Notes: generated by a model not told the origin, from the sequence alone. Numbered from the stretch's first letter, positions 54,781 through 63,566 are shown. The stretch: DNA of 64,000 bases from JAUVXY01 sp964392345 (GCA_964392345.1 CAYMPQ010000001.1:15087-79086); one strand, 5' to 3'. Numbers and translations: made by a program.

Positions 54781-55066
54781 TTCTCTCTTTATCCTTTGAG
54801 CGATCTCTATATGCTTTTTCTACATCGTCGGCTATTTCATCAAAGTCTTTCCATTTTCTTATCATTTCAGAAAATTTTTTTGACTCTTTTTCTGATTTTT
54901 CTTTCAAGTCAATTTTTTGTAGTTCGTCTATAGATACAAGCGCAGCAATTGGTTTATTTCTCTTGGTAATAACAAATCTTTTGTCTGCGTAAGCAACTTT
55001 AGAAATATATTTTGAAAAATGACTTTTAGCTTCTGCTACCGAAATATTATCATTCATGTTTTTCAT
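54767..55066 (-). CDS. Phd/YefM-family antitoxin
   Basis: A 99-residue antitoxin. ISVAEAKSHFSKYISKVAYADKRFVITKRNKPIAALV is the Phd/YefM fold, with key residues Glu, Ala, Phe, Val and the KRNKPIA turn that contacts DNA. The C-terminal half is very rich in Lys and Glu and would bind the toxin. The ATG lies behind GGAGAG. It is cotranscribed with the downstream PIN toxin by overlap. Confidence 0.87.
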   Translation of the reverse strand: MKNMNDNISVAEAKSHFSKYISKVAYADKRFVITKRNKPIAALVSIDELQKIDLKEKSEKESKKFSEMIRKWKDFDEIADDVEKAYRDRSKDKERNVSF

Positions 55067-55081
55067 AGTCTCTCCAATAAG

Positions 55082-55135
55082 GTCATAATGACATATTGAC
55101 TATTTTATAATAATACATTATTTAAATTTTTTCAA
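55082..55135 (-). promoter_or_regulatory. Promoter and possible operator of the Phd-PIN module
   Basis: On the minus strand TTGAAA (55135-55130) and TATTAT (55112-55107) are 17 bases apart. Between promoter and gene lie the palindrome GTCATAATGAC (55082-55092) and a further TGAC (55097-55100), candidate antitoxin-binding half-sites. Confidence 0.5.
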
Positions 55136-55209
55136 TGACTTTTTAAAAATTATGATATCATATTAAGGACCTGTGATCCGCTAAAATTATAAGAAGGAAA
55201 TTGTAATTT

Positions 55210-56229
55210 ATGGTTTGGTTTTTTTTAATCATTATATTAGTTATTATCCTGGTATTTATTTTTTATGCATATAGATATGAGCCGACAAATTTTAAACTGT
55301 CGGAAGTAAATATTTATATAAAAAACAATGGCAGTATTGATTTAGCACCAAAAAAAATTAATTCTCCTGTGCTCACAATTTTACATCTGTCAGATTTCCA
55401 TCTCAGGAAAAATTATAAAGGCAGGAAATTATATAAATTTGTGAAGAGTCTTAATAACTTAGAACCAGACTTCATTTTTCTTACAGGGGATCTTGTTGAG
55501 CAGGATAAAAATATTGAATACTTAGCCGGTATGCTAAATTCCTTTAAAGCAAGATATGGCAAGTATGCTGTTTTTGGCGTGCATGATTACTACAATAAGA
55601 AACTTGCTGAATTTTTAAAAAATATGTTCAAGAGAAAAAGGGAATATGAAAGGGAAAATGATGTTTCCTGCATAGTATCAAGATTAGCTGATATTGGGAT
55701 TGAAGTTTTAAGTAATGAGGCAAGGAAGATTAATATAGGCAGGCAGGGCATAAGGGAAGTAGAAATTATAGGTCTTGATGACCCAATAATTAAAAAAATT
55801 GACATAGAAAAAGCTTTTAAGGACACCGGGCCTGTTATAAGTCTGGAACTTCTTAAAAAATCTAACTACGAAGCTAGATACAGGGATGCATTTAGCTTGA
55901 AGAAAGAGAAAGTACACAAAATAAATAACAAGGATAAACTGCGGCTAATTCTTATGCATACACCGGATGCTGATTCCATAACTGAATTGTCGCAGAGGAA
56001 AGTTGATATTATTTTTAGCGGACATACCCACGGAGGGCAGGTAAGGCTTCCGCTAATTGGAGCCGTGCTTTCAGGATGCAGGATAAAAACTAAATTTGCC
56101 TCAGGTCTTTTTTATTTTAAAAATTTTGTTCTTTATATTACCAGGGGTCTTGGCGAAGGCAGGTTTTCACAGTTCAGGTTTTACTGCCAGCCGGAAGCAA
56201 GTCTCGTAAGGATATATAAAACTAATTGA
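55210..56229 (+). CDS. Membrane-anchored calcineurin-like metallophosphoesterase (YkuE-like)
   Basis: A 339-residue enzyme with an N-terminal transmembrane anchor (residues 3-22). Metal motifs are LSDFHLR (D-x-H), LTGDLV (GD), GVHDYY where the family reads GNHD, an MHTPD segment and SGHTHGGQVRLP. The Asn of GNHD, normally a metal-bridging ligand, is Val here. A charged insertion of about 50 residues follows that motif. Relatives act on UDP-diacylglucosamine-type or phospho-substrates at the membrane. GAAGGAAA lies before the ATG. Confidence 0.85.
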   Translation: MVWFFLIIILVIILVFIFYAYRYEPTNFKLSEVNIYIKNNGSIDLAPKKINSPVLTILHLSDFHLRKNYKGRKLYKFVKSLNNLEPDFIFLTGDLVEQDKNIEYLAGMLNSFKARYGKYAVFGVHDYYNKKLAEFLKNMFKRKREYERENDVSCIVSRLADIGIEVLSNEARKINIGRQGIREVEIIGLDDPIIKKIDIEKAFKDTGPVISLELLKKSNYEARYRDAFSLKKEKVHKINNKDKLRLILMHTPDADSITELSQRKVDIIFSGHTHGGQVRLPLIGAVLSGCRIKTKFASGLFYFKNFVLYITRGLGEGRFSQFRFYCQPEASLVRIYKTN

Positions 56230-56356
56230 AGTTAAAGGAAATCTTTTGGCCCCTGCAAATTATTTGAAAACTTTTTGCAGTTATATATAATGTCTTAAAT
56301 ACATTACAGGTAAATAAATTTTTACCTGAACCAATTTTATAGAAAGGCAGCAGCAT

Positions 56357-56902
56357 ATGTCAGACAGAAAAAAAGGTATAGCAAGCGCAGCGTTTGCTAT
56401 TGTTTTAATTTTTTTAATCTCTGTATTAATATTTGCCTGCAGGGCTGAAGCTGTAGAAAAAGAAACCATAATAGAACCGGCAGCAGAAGAAGCTGAAGCA
56501 GCGGTCGCTGAAGAGGAGGTTGCCGAAGAGCAGCCAGAGCCAGAGGAAGAGACTCCACAAAATATACTGGACAGGATAGCATCTGCAGATGCTTATTACA
56601 ATGAAGGGGAGTATTCTTTAGCGGTTAAAGAATATAGAAATGCTATTATTGCCATAGATGGATCTGATTTGCCGGAAGCCAAAAAGCAGGAGCTTGAGGA
56701 CGGAATTGATGCAAACTACCAGAGTGCTATAATGATAGTGGATACTGCCAGAACACATCATGGGAATGCCAAGCAGCTTGAGTACGAGAAAAGATTTGAG
56801 GAAGCAAAAGAGGAGCTTGAGGAAGCTCTTGCAATTTACCCTAAATACCAAACTGCAATTGATACTCTTGCGTCTCTTGAAGCTTTGGCGGGGCTTAATT
56901 GA
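56357..56902 (+). CDS. Putative lipoprotein with acidic linker and TPR-like helices
   Basis: A 181-residue exported protein. A hydrophobic segment at residues 9-27 ends in IFAC, a plausible lipobox with Cys28. A long Glu/Ala/Pro-rich linker follows (about 30-68), then helical hairpins resembling tetratricopeptide repeats (DAYYNEGEYSLAVKEYRNA and EKRFEEAKEELEEAL). It probably acts outside the membrane as a scaffold. It lies just before a GerMN protein on the same strand and may share a transcript with it. Confidence 0.7.
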   Translation: MSDRKKGIASAAFAIVLIFLISVLIFACRAEAVEKETIIEPAAEEAEAAVAEEEVAEEQPEPEEETPQNILDRIASADAYYNEGEYSLAVKEYRNAIIAIDGSDLPEAKKQELEDGIDANYQSAIMIVDTARTHHGNAKQLEYEKRFEEAKEELEEALAIYPKYQTAIDTLASLEALAGLN

Positions 56903-56960
56903 ATTTATAGCTTTAAGGTAACTTTTATAAGTATCTGCAGGTTATCACATTTTATAAAAA

Positions 56961-57785
56961 ATGAGGCAAGAGGGTAAAATAATAAAGAAGAGAAGAAAAA
57001 GAAATCCGCCGGTCATTAAATTTACTTTTATAATTATTTTAATAGTTGCAGCTGGTTTTTTTATATTTTATTCTATAGACAATCCTGTATTTTTCAGCAG
57101 CCTAAAAGGGAAATTATTCTCTTACATTACTTCTTCATCGGATGGCGGGGAAGTTTCTGAAATAGAAGCGGACATATCTCGCCTTTCTGAAGATAAAGAT
57201 GTTTTCGGGGATAGCGCTGAGACAGCCGGCAGTGATGCTGAGGCAGATGCTGCTGAAATTCCAGCTGGCAGCGATACAGAAAAAAGTGAATCTTTATGGC
57301 AGAAGGTAATAAATTATTTTAAAAAAGCAGAAGAAGATACTGATGACAAAGATACTTTCCCGAAAAAACTTAATATTAATTTTTACTTTTGCGGCCTCGG
57401 GGAAGACAAAAAATTTATTTCAGAAGAAAGAACAATAACTGCAGGGAACTTACAAACTGCAGCAATAAATGCCATGCAGGAAATATTAAAAGGTCCGTCC
57501 AAGACATATTATTATGCAGTGATCCCGGGCGGTACGAAGCTTCTTGGAGTTGAGGTTCAGGGAAATATAGTAAAAGTTAACTTGTCTGAAGAATTTTTTA
57601 AAAACAGCCTTGACAGCAGGATTTTAGATGAATATATAATTTATTCAATAGTAAATACGCTTACAGAAATCCCGGGCATAAAGGGCGCTGTTTTTTATAT
57701 AGATGGAAAAAGGATAAAAGTTTACGGAAATGTTGACCTGTCCATACCTGCTGTTAGAAATGAGGAGTATTTAAGGCAAGAGTAG
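56961..57785 (+). CDS. Membrane-anchored GerMN-domain protein
   Basis: A 274-residue protein. A basic N-terminal tail and a transmembrane helix at about residues 19-38 lead into an acidic low-complexity stretch (65-125). A GerMN domain follows at about 133-262, with LNINFYFCGLG, VIPGGTKLLGVEVQGNIVKVNLS (key Gly residues) and YSIVNTLTEIPGIKGAVFYIDG. GerMN domains occur in GerM, LpqB and other cell-wall proteins of monoderm bacteria; sporulation is not implied. It is part of the envelope gene run. Confidence 0.88.
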   Translation: MRQEGKIIKKRRKRNPPVIKFTFIIILIVAAGFFIFYSIDNPVFFSSLKGKLFSYITSSSDGGEVSEIEADISRLSEDKDVFGDSAETAGSDAEADAAEIPAGSDTEKSESLWQKVINYFKKAEEDTDDKDTFPKKLNINFYFCGLGEDKKFISEERTITAGNLQTAAINAMQEILKGPSKTYYYAVIPGGTKLLGVEVQGNIVKVNLSEEFFKNSLDSRILDEYIIYSIVNTLTEIPGIKGAVFYIDGKRIKVYGNVDLSIPAVRNEEYLRQE

Positions 57786-57907
57786 CATTGCGAGGCTGCC
57801 TTAATGAATTTCTGCAAACAAAAAACACTGTAAACTGTTAAGGAAAAAATATTATTTTTTTAAAAGACTTTTAGTGTTAATATATTTTTAAATGAAAGGC
57901 GGGGCAG

Positions 57908-58831
57908 TTGAATATTCTTGTAACAGGAGGAGCCGGGTTTATAGGCTCAAATATAGTAGATAAGCTTATTAAAGGCAATCATACGGTAGCCGTGGTAGAT
58001 GACCTGTCTACAGGTAAAAAAGAAAATGTAGGCACCAGGGCCGGCTTTTACAAATGTGACATAAGAAGCAAAGAAATCCTTGATATATTTAAAAAGGAAA
58101 AACCCCGGATTGTGATCCATAATGCCGCCCAGATAAGTGTTAGAAATTCTGTAGATGACCCTGCGTATGATGCCGGCATAAACATACTTGGAAGTTTAAA
58201 CATACTGGAAGCCTGTATGAAATATAATGTGGAAAAAGTAATATTTGCCTCAAGCGGGGGAACAGTTTATGGAGAACAGCAGCACTTTCCTGCAGGCGAG
58301 GAGCATCCGCTAAATCCAATTTCTCCTTATGGTGTTGCAAAACTGTCGGTAGAAAAATATCTGCATTATTACTCTTACAATTATGGCTTAAAATATGTAG
58401 CACTCAGGTATGCAAATGTTTACGGGCCAAGGCAGGATCCTTATGGGGAAGCAGGTGTTGTGGCAATATTTTCAAAAAAAATGCTAACCGGGGAAAGTCC
58501 TGTAATTAATGGAGACGGGAAGCAAACAAGGGATTATGTATATGCCAGTGATGTAGTTGAGGCAAATACAAAAGCAATCAAGGGAACTTTTGTAGGCGAG
58601 ATGAATATAGGGACCGGGGAAGAAACAAGTGTAGTTGATTTGTTTCATATTCTAAAAAATATATCCAAAAACGATAGTATAGAAGAAATCCACGGACCAC
58701 CAAAGGAAGGTGAGCAGAAAAGAAGCTCTCTGTACTGTGAGAAGGCAAAAACATTTATTGGCTGGGAGCCAAAAGTTTCTTTGGAAAAAGGGCTTAAACT
58801 AACTTACAGGTGGTTTAAGGAAAACAGGTGA
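57908..58831 (+). CDS. NAD-dependent nucleotide-sugar epimerase (UDP-glucose 4-epimerase-like)
   Basis: A 307-residue extended SDR. It has the NAD motif VTGGAGFIGSNIV (residues 5-17), ASSGGTVYGE, the catalytic YGVAK segment within ISPYGVAKLSVEKYL, and RYANVYGPRQDP. It probably makes UDP-galactose, UDP-GalNAc or a related sugar for the glycan. The TTG start has AAAGGCGGGG upstream. It is 52 bases before a glycosyltransferase gene. Confidence 0.9.
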   Translation: MNILVTGGAGFIGSNIVDKLIKGNHTVAVVDDLSTGKKENVGTRAGFYKCDIRSKEILDIFKKEKPRIVIHNAAQISVRNSVDDPAYDAGINILGSLNILEACMKYNVEKVIFASSGGTVYGEQQHFPAGEEHPLNPISPYGVAKLSVEKYLHYYSYNYGLKYVALRYANVYGPRQDPYGEAGVVAIFSKKMLTGESPVINGDGKQTRDYVYASDVVEANTKAIKGTFVGEMNIGTGEETSVVDLFHILKNISKNDSIEEIHGPPKEGEQKRSSLYCEKAKTFIGWEPKVSLEKGLKLTYRWFKENR

Positions 58832-58883
58832 CTTTTTATTGGCGATGTCTTGATCCCGGCTAATGCTGCTTAAGACTGCTTAA

Positions 58884-60113
58884 ATGAGTTTATTAAATGT
58901 ATTTGGAAATTTTAAAAAAGTGAGTGAAAGAAAAAAACAAAAAATATTAAATATAGTACCTACCCCATTTTTTGCAGACAGAGGCTGCCATATGAGGATT
59001 TTGGGTGAGATGAAAGCACTTGAAAAAAATGGCTACCAGAACATAATCTGCACTTACCACAATGGGAGGGATGTAGCAGGGCTTGATATAAGGAGAATTA
59101 TTAACATCCCCTGGTACAAAAAACTTGAAGCTGGCCCATCCATTCATAAGTTTTATATTGATATTATTTTATTCTTTAAAGCTGCTGCAGTTTATCTTAA
59201 GGAAAAACCAGATATTATTTATGGCCATCTTCATGAGGGAGCATTTGTTGGAGGCTTAATTAAGTATCTTTTAACTTTTGGCAGGGTTCCCCTTGTTTTT
59301 GATGTGCAGGGGAGCTTGACCTCAGAGCTTGATACATTCAACTGGATTAGAGGGAAAAAATTTATAAGGTGGATTTTTCATACTGCAGAAAAGATAATTT
59401 GCAGGATGCCTGATTTTTTCATATGCAGTTCAGTTTCAAACGGAGATATAATTAAAAATAGGTTTAAGGTAAATCCTGACAAAGTGAGAGTGGTAATAGA
59501 TGGCGTTCACACTGACTTCTTTAATGTAACCCCAAAAAAAGGGCTAAAGGAAGAGCTTGGGATACCCGAGGGCGTGCCGGTAGTAATTTTTACAGGAGCT
59601 CTGCTTGCAGCAAAGGGAGTCTGGAATCTGGTGTCAGCAATACCGCTTGTTCTAAATAAGATTAAAGATGCTCATTTTCTAATTGTAGGCTATCCAGTAG
59701 AAGAAACAGCTAAGAAAGTAAAAGAACTTGGGGTTCAATCAAATGTACACTTTGCAGGGATGGTTGATTACTTTAAACTGCCTAACTACCTTGTAATTAG
59801 TGATATTGCAGTGGAGCCGAAAATTGACAAAGCAGGCGAAGCAAGCGGCAAGGTTATAAATTATATGGGTGCAGGACTGCCGGTAGTTTGCTTTGATTCA
59901 AAAAACAACAGAAGATTTTTAGAAAATGGCGGGATTTATGCAAGCGATGATTCAATCAAAGTTTTTGCTGAAAAAATTATCTGGGCCATAAAAAATCCTG
60001 ATGAGTCAAAAAGGCGCGGGGAACTGAACAGAAAAAGAGTAGATGAAGCTTTTTCATGGGACAACAGCATAAAAGATACAGTGGAAGCTTTTAAAAAATT
60101 AACCTCTGCCTGA
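58884..60113 (+). CDS. GT4-family glycosyltransferase
   Basis: A 409-residue GT-B enzyme. The N-terminal domain begins after about 20 residues with a glycine-containing acceptor loop (FFADRGCHMR). The C-terminal donor-binding domain has FTGALLAAKGVWNLV and the acidic nucleotide-sugar segment EPKIDKAGEASGKVINYMGAGLPVV (key residues Glu, Glu, Gly). It is cytosolic or peripheral to the membrane. It follows the epimerase gene and probably adds one sugar to the lipid-linked glycan. Confidence 0.9.
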   Translation: MSLLNVFGNFKKVSERKKQKILNIVPTPFFADRGCHMRILGEMKALEKNGYQNIICTYHNGRDVAGLDIRRIINIPWYKKLEAGPSIHKFYIDIILFFKAAAVYLKEKPDIIYGHLHEGAFVGGLIKYLLTFGRVPLVFDVQGSLTSELDTFNWIRGKKFIRWIFHTAEKIICRMPDFFICSSVSNGDIIKNRFKVNPDKVRVVIDGVHTDFFNVTPKKGLKEELGIPEGVPVVIFTGALLAAKGVWNLVSAIPLVLNKIKDAHFLIVGYPVEETAKKVKELGVQSNVHFAGMVDYFKLPNYLVISDIAVEPKIDKAGEASGKVINYMGAGLPVVCFDSKNNRRFLENGGIYASDDSIKVFAEKIIWAIKNPDESKRRGELNRKRVDEAFSWDNSIKDTVEAFKKLTSA

Positions 60114-60453
60114 TTTTTCTAAGTTGCTTTTCCTGTCATGATCTGTATCTTGTCTGTAAGTTTTCTTTTTTATCTCCACAAGCATTTTAGATACCAGTCT
60201 CCATAAGTTATTTGCTTTAGTAGAGATTTTATTTTATATACGGTAATTGGTAAAATAATTTTTAAAAATAAGAATATATGGTAGAAGATAAAGAAAAAAT
60301 TTTAGCTGCCCAAACATAGATAGTTATTGGAGTGGTGATAGAGATTACAGAAAATTATGCGCTTAACGGAGTTATTCATTTTGCAAGACTAAAATTTATG
60401 CTATCATATCATAGTATTTACAGCTTATTTAACCATTACGGGTAGGTGAAATT
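60114..60453. other. Gene-free interval before the UDP-glucose dehydrogenase gene
   Basis: About 340 AT-rich bases with no ORF, repeat or RNA gene recognised. The only signal is the weak promoter listed separately near its right end. Confidence 0.5.
60381..60407 (+). promoter_or_regulatory. Possible promoter of the UDP-glucose dehydrogenase operon
   Basis: TTGCAA (60381-60386) is followed after 15 bases by TATCAT (60402-60407), which carries an upstream TG as an extended -10. Spacing is short, so the call is tentative. Confidence 0.35.
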
Positions 60454-61791
60454 ATGAAAGTATGTGTTATAGGAACAGGATACGTAGGGCTTGTAACAGG
60501 CGTGTGCCTTGCAGAGATTGGCCACAATGTGATATGCGCTGATAAAGATGAGAAAAAGATTTCACTTCTTCAAAGTGGCAGGGTGCCAATATACGAACAG
60601 GATTTGGAAGAACTTGTAAGGAAAAATAAAGACAGTGGAAATATATCTTTTAGCCAGGATATTGGTTATGGAATAAAAAACAGTGATATAATTTTTGTAA
60701 GTGTTGGTACTCCTCCTCTCTCCACAGGAAAACCCGATCTTTCATCACTGGATGAAGTAGCAAAGTTAATTGGAAAATCAATAAACGGCTATAAAATAGT
60801 TGTAAACAAGAGTACCGTCCCAATAGGGACAGCCAAAAGGATAAAAAAGATAATAAAAGAAAATCAAGATAATAATCACAGTTTTGATATTGTGTCCAAC
60901 CCGGAATTCTTAAAAGAAGGAGAAGCAGTAAATGATGCTTTCTTCCCCGAAAGGCTTGTAATCGGTTCTGAGAGCAAAAAAGCCATAGATATTATGAAAG
61001 AGCTGTACGAGCCCATAATAAACCAGGACTTTGATTACGCAAAGGCAAACAGCCACAAAAAAGAAGAGGTCCCTGTCCTCATAACAGATTCAACAAGTTC
61101 AGAGCTCATAAAATATGCATCCAACTCATTTCTTGCATCTAAAATATCTTTTATTAATGAGATTGCAAACCTGTGCGAGCGGATTGGAGCTAACATTTTG
61201 GATGTAACTTATGGCATGGGGCTTGACAGCAGAATAGGCACGCGGTTTATGAAGGCAGGTATTGGCTGGGGAGGGTCGTGCTTTCCTAAAGATGTAAGGG
61301 CGCTATCCTATACAGCTGAAGAATATGGTGCAGGTGCAAACATTTTAAATGCTGTAATACAGGTAAATAACCAGCAAAGGTTTAAGGTAATTCAAAAAGC
61401 AATGGATTTACTTGGGATAATAGATGACAAGGTAATTGCAGTGCTGGGACTTTCCTTTAAGCCAAATACTGATGATACAAGGGAAGCGCCGTCAGTTACT
61501 ATAATAAATAAGTTTTTAGAGCTTGGTGCAGAAGTAAGGGTTTACGACCCTGTTGCAAATGAGTATCCGCCCGACATGGACAGGGGAGCTGCCATGGCAA
61601 GTGATCCATACAAAGCATCAGATAAGGCAGACCTGCTTGTTTTGGTAACGGAATGGGACGAGTTTTTAAATTTGGACTATGGGAAAATAAAAAAAATAAT
61701 GAAAAGCCCTAATATAATTGATGGCAGAAACTGCCTTGACAAAAAAAGCCTTACAGATATGGGCTTTAACTATAAAGGTATTGGAATTTAA
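60454..61791 (+). CDS. UDP-glucose/GDP-mannose-type dehydrogenase
   Basis: A 445-residue two-step NAD enzyme that oxidises UDP-glucose (or a relative) to the uronic acid. It has the N-terminal VIGTGYVGLVTGVCLAEIGH, the SVGTPP segment, NPEFLKEG, the catalytic-cysteine loop GWGGSCFPKD at about residues 265-274, and the C-terminal LGLSFKPNTDDTREAPS. The UDP-glucose subgroup is most likely from the overall pattern. It heads a run with RmlC-like and RmlB genes. Confidence 0.93.
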   Translation: MKVCVIGTGYVGLVTGVCLAEIGHNVICADKDEKKISLLQSGRVPIYEQDLEELVRKNKDSGNISFSQDIGYGIKNSDIIFVSVGTPPLSTGKPDLSSLDEVAKLIGKSINGYKIVVNKSTVPIGTAKRIKKIIKENQDNNHSFDIVSNPEFLKEGEAVNDAFFPERLVIGSESKKAIDIMKELYEPIINQDFDYAKANSHKKEEVPVLITDSTSSELIKYASNSFLASKISFINEIANLCERIGANILDVTYGMGLDSRIGTRFMKAGIGWGGSCFPKDVRALSYTAEEYGAGANILNAVIQVNNQQRFKVIQKAMDLLGIIDDKVIAVLGLSFKPNTDDTREAPSVTIINKFLELGAEVRVYDPVANEYPPDMDRGAAMASDPYKASDKADLLVLVTEWDEFLNLDYGKIKKIMKSPNIIDGRNCLDKKSLTDMGFNYKGIGI

Positions 61792-61819
61792 AATAAGCTT
61801 AAGTAATAGGAGGTTATCC

Positions 61820-62275
61820 TTGATAGAAGGAGTAAAAATAAAAAAGCTGAAAGTAATACCTGATGAAAGAGGGCGCCTGATGGAGATGCTGCGCTCAGAC
61901 GACAGCTTGTTTACCAAGTTTGGGCAGGTTTATATGACCACTGCTTATCCCGGCGTTGTAAAAGGCTGGCATTATCATAAAATCCAGACAGACAATATGG
62001 TAGTTGTAAAAGGTATGATGAAAATTGTACTGTATGACAGCAGGAAAGATTCGCCTACATACAAAGAGGTAAATGAATTTTTTATGGGTGAGCACAATCC
62101 ACAGCTGCTTCAAATACCAAATTATGTGTTTCACGGCTTCAAATGCATAAGCGGCAGCGAAGCAATATGCATAAATATACCTACTGAAGTGTATAACTAC
62201 ATGGAGCCGGATGAATACAGGGTGGATCCGCATAGCCCTGATATACCATACAACTGGGACAGAAAGGACGGATAG
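61820..62275 (+). CDS. dTDP-4-dehydrorhamnose 3,5-epimerase-related cupin
   Basis: A 151-residue RmlC-like cupin. VIPDERGRLMEML and YPGVVKGWHYHKIQTDNM carry the conserved acidic and histidine residues, and LQIPNYVFHGF is the matching C-terminal strand. It is shorter than RmlC (about 180 residues) and has KGWHYHKIQ where RmlC reads RGLHYQ, so epimerase, isomerase or binding-only roles are possible. The TTG at 61820 follows AGGAGG at six bases. It is seven bases before the dehydratase gene. Confidence 0.8.
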   Translation: MIEGVKIKKLKVIPDERGRLMEMLRSDDSLFTKFGQVYMTTAYPGVVKGWHYHKIQTDNMVVVKGMMKIVLYDSRKDSPTYKEVNEFFMGEHNPQLLQIPNYVFHGFKCISGSEAICINIPTEVYNYMEPDEYRVDPHSPDIPYNWDRKDG

Positions 62276-62282
62276 GAAATAA

Positions 62283-63278
62283 TTGGAAAGCAGAGAGTTC
62301 AAAACATTACTTGTAACTGGCGGCGCTGGTTTTATTGGAAGCAATTTTATTCGATGCATCACAAGGAAGTACCCAGAGTACAAAATAATAAATCTGGACA
62401 AGCTAACTTATGCCGGAAACTTGGAAAATTTAAAGGGTATTGAGGGGAAAAACTCTAATTACAAGTTTATAAAAGGAGATATATGCGACAGCAAGCTTGT
62501 AGATGAAATATTTAAATTTAACAGCATAGATGCTACTGTAAACTTTGCAGCAGAGTCTCACGTGGACAGATCAATAGAAGACCCGGGAGTATTTATACAA
62601 ACAGATGTTTATGGCACGTATATACTTCTTGAAGCTTCAAAGAAGTACGGTACAAAGGCTTTTCTCCAGATAAGCACGGACGAGGTTTATGGCTCCATAG
62701 AAAAAGGCTCTTTTGCAGAGGATGACCCATTAAAACCAAACAGTCCTTATGCGGCTTCAAAAGCAGGAGCTGAAATGATAGTCCGCTCTTTCTATAAAAC
62801 TTACAAAACCCCTGTAATAATTAGCCGAACTTCAAACAACTTTGGTCCTTACCAGTATCCGGAAAAACTAATCCCGCTTTTTGTAACCAATTTAATAGAT
62901 GACAAAAAAGTACCTTTATACGGGGACGGCAAAAATGTAAGGGACTGGATATATGTAGAGGATAACTGTGTTGCGCTTGACGTTATACTGCACAAGGGGA
63001 AGATAGGCGATGTCTACAACATAGGCGCAGGAAATGAAAAACCAAATATCTGGATTACTAAAAAGATACTTAAAATGCTGGATAAGCCAGAATCAATGAT
63101 AGAACCAGTTACCGACAGGCTTGGGCACGACAGGCGCTATTCTGTTGATTGCGCCAGGATAAATACCGAACTTGGCTGGTCACCTCAGAACAATTTTGAG
63201 CAGGCGCTTGAAAAAACCATAAACTGGTATGTAAACAATGAGGACTGGTGGAGACCCCTTAAAGAAAAAATAAAATAA
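62283..63278 (+). CDS. rfbB: dTDP-glucose 4,6-dehydratase
   Basis: A 331-residue extended SDR that makes dTDP-4-keto-6-deoxyglucose. It has the NAD motif VTGGAGFIGSNFI (11-23), the dehydratase-specific Asp-Glu in STDEVYG (residues 131-137), the YAASK catalytic pair Tyr156/Lys160, and SRTSNNFGPYQYPEKLIP and GHDRRYSVD, all typical of RmlB. TTG start behind AGGAA. The companion rmlA and rmlD genes are not in the window. Confidence 0.95.
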   Translation: MESREFKTLLVTGGAGFIGSNFIRCITRKYPEYKIINLDKLTYAGNLENLKGIEGKNSNYKFIKGDICDSKLVDEIFKFNSIDATVNFAAESHVDRSIEDPGVFIQTDVYGTYILLEASKKYGTKAFLQISTDEVYGSIEKGSFAEDDPLKPNSPYAASKAGAEMIVRSFYKTYKTPVIISRTSNNFGPYQYPEKLIPLFVTNLIDDKKVPLYGDGKNVRDWIYVEDNCVALDVILHKGKIGDVYNIGAGNEKPNIWITKKILKMLDKPESMIEPVTDRLGHDRRYSVDCARINTELGWSPQNNFEQALEKTINWYVNNEDWWRPLKEKIK

Positions 63279-63286
63279 GGAACTGT

Positions 63287-63457
63287 TTATCCCAATGGGT
63301 TTGATATTGGCACACCGTTTGAGTATAATTCTTTGGCCATGAGACTTACTGTGGTTTTCCCGGCTTGCCTGGGCCCGCTAAGAAAAATCATTTGCTTGTG
63401 ATTTTTAAAATGTTCCTTTATAAGAGATGTATATATTCTTTTTATTTTTTCTTCCAT
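63287..63457 (-). pseudogene. Truncated N-terminal stub of an AAA_14/DUF4143-type ATPase
   Basis: A 56-codon frame beginning ATG at 63457. It carries MIFLSGPRQAGKTT at codons 23-36, the Walker A segment and its flank typical of AAA_14/DUF4143 ATPases (usually about 400 residues), then loses similarity and stops. It lies 8 bases from the 3' end of rfbB on the opposite strand. The rest of the ATPase domain and the C-terminal DUF4143 domain are missing, so this is a decayed or deletion-truncated copy. Confidence 0.75.
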
Positions 63458-63566
63458 TGCAGTTTCATATTGATAATATCTTATTTTATTATGACTAATT
63501 TATCATGTATCTTAAATTAGTCAAGACCATTTTTAGATATATTGAATTATGGTCAGTCATCTATTT

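Noticed and set aside
56961..57785. GerMN domain as evidence for sporulation
   Set aside because: The domain is widespread in non-sporulating monoderms, and no sporulation genes occur in the window.
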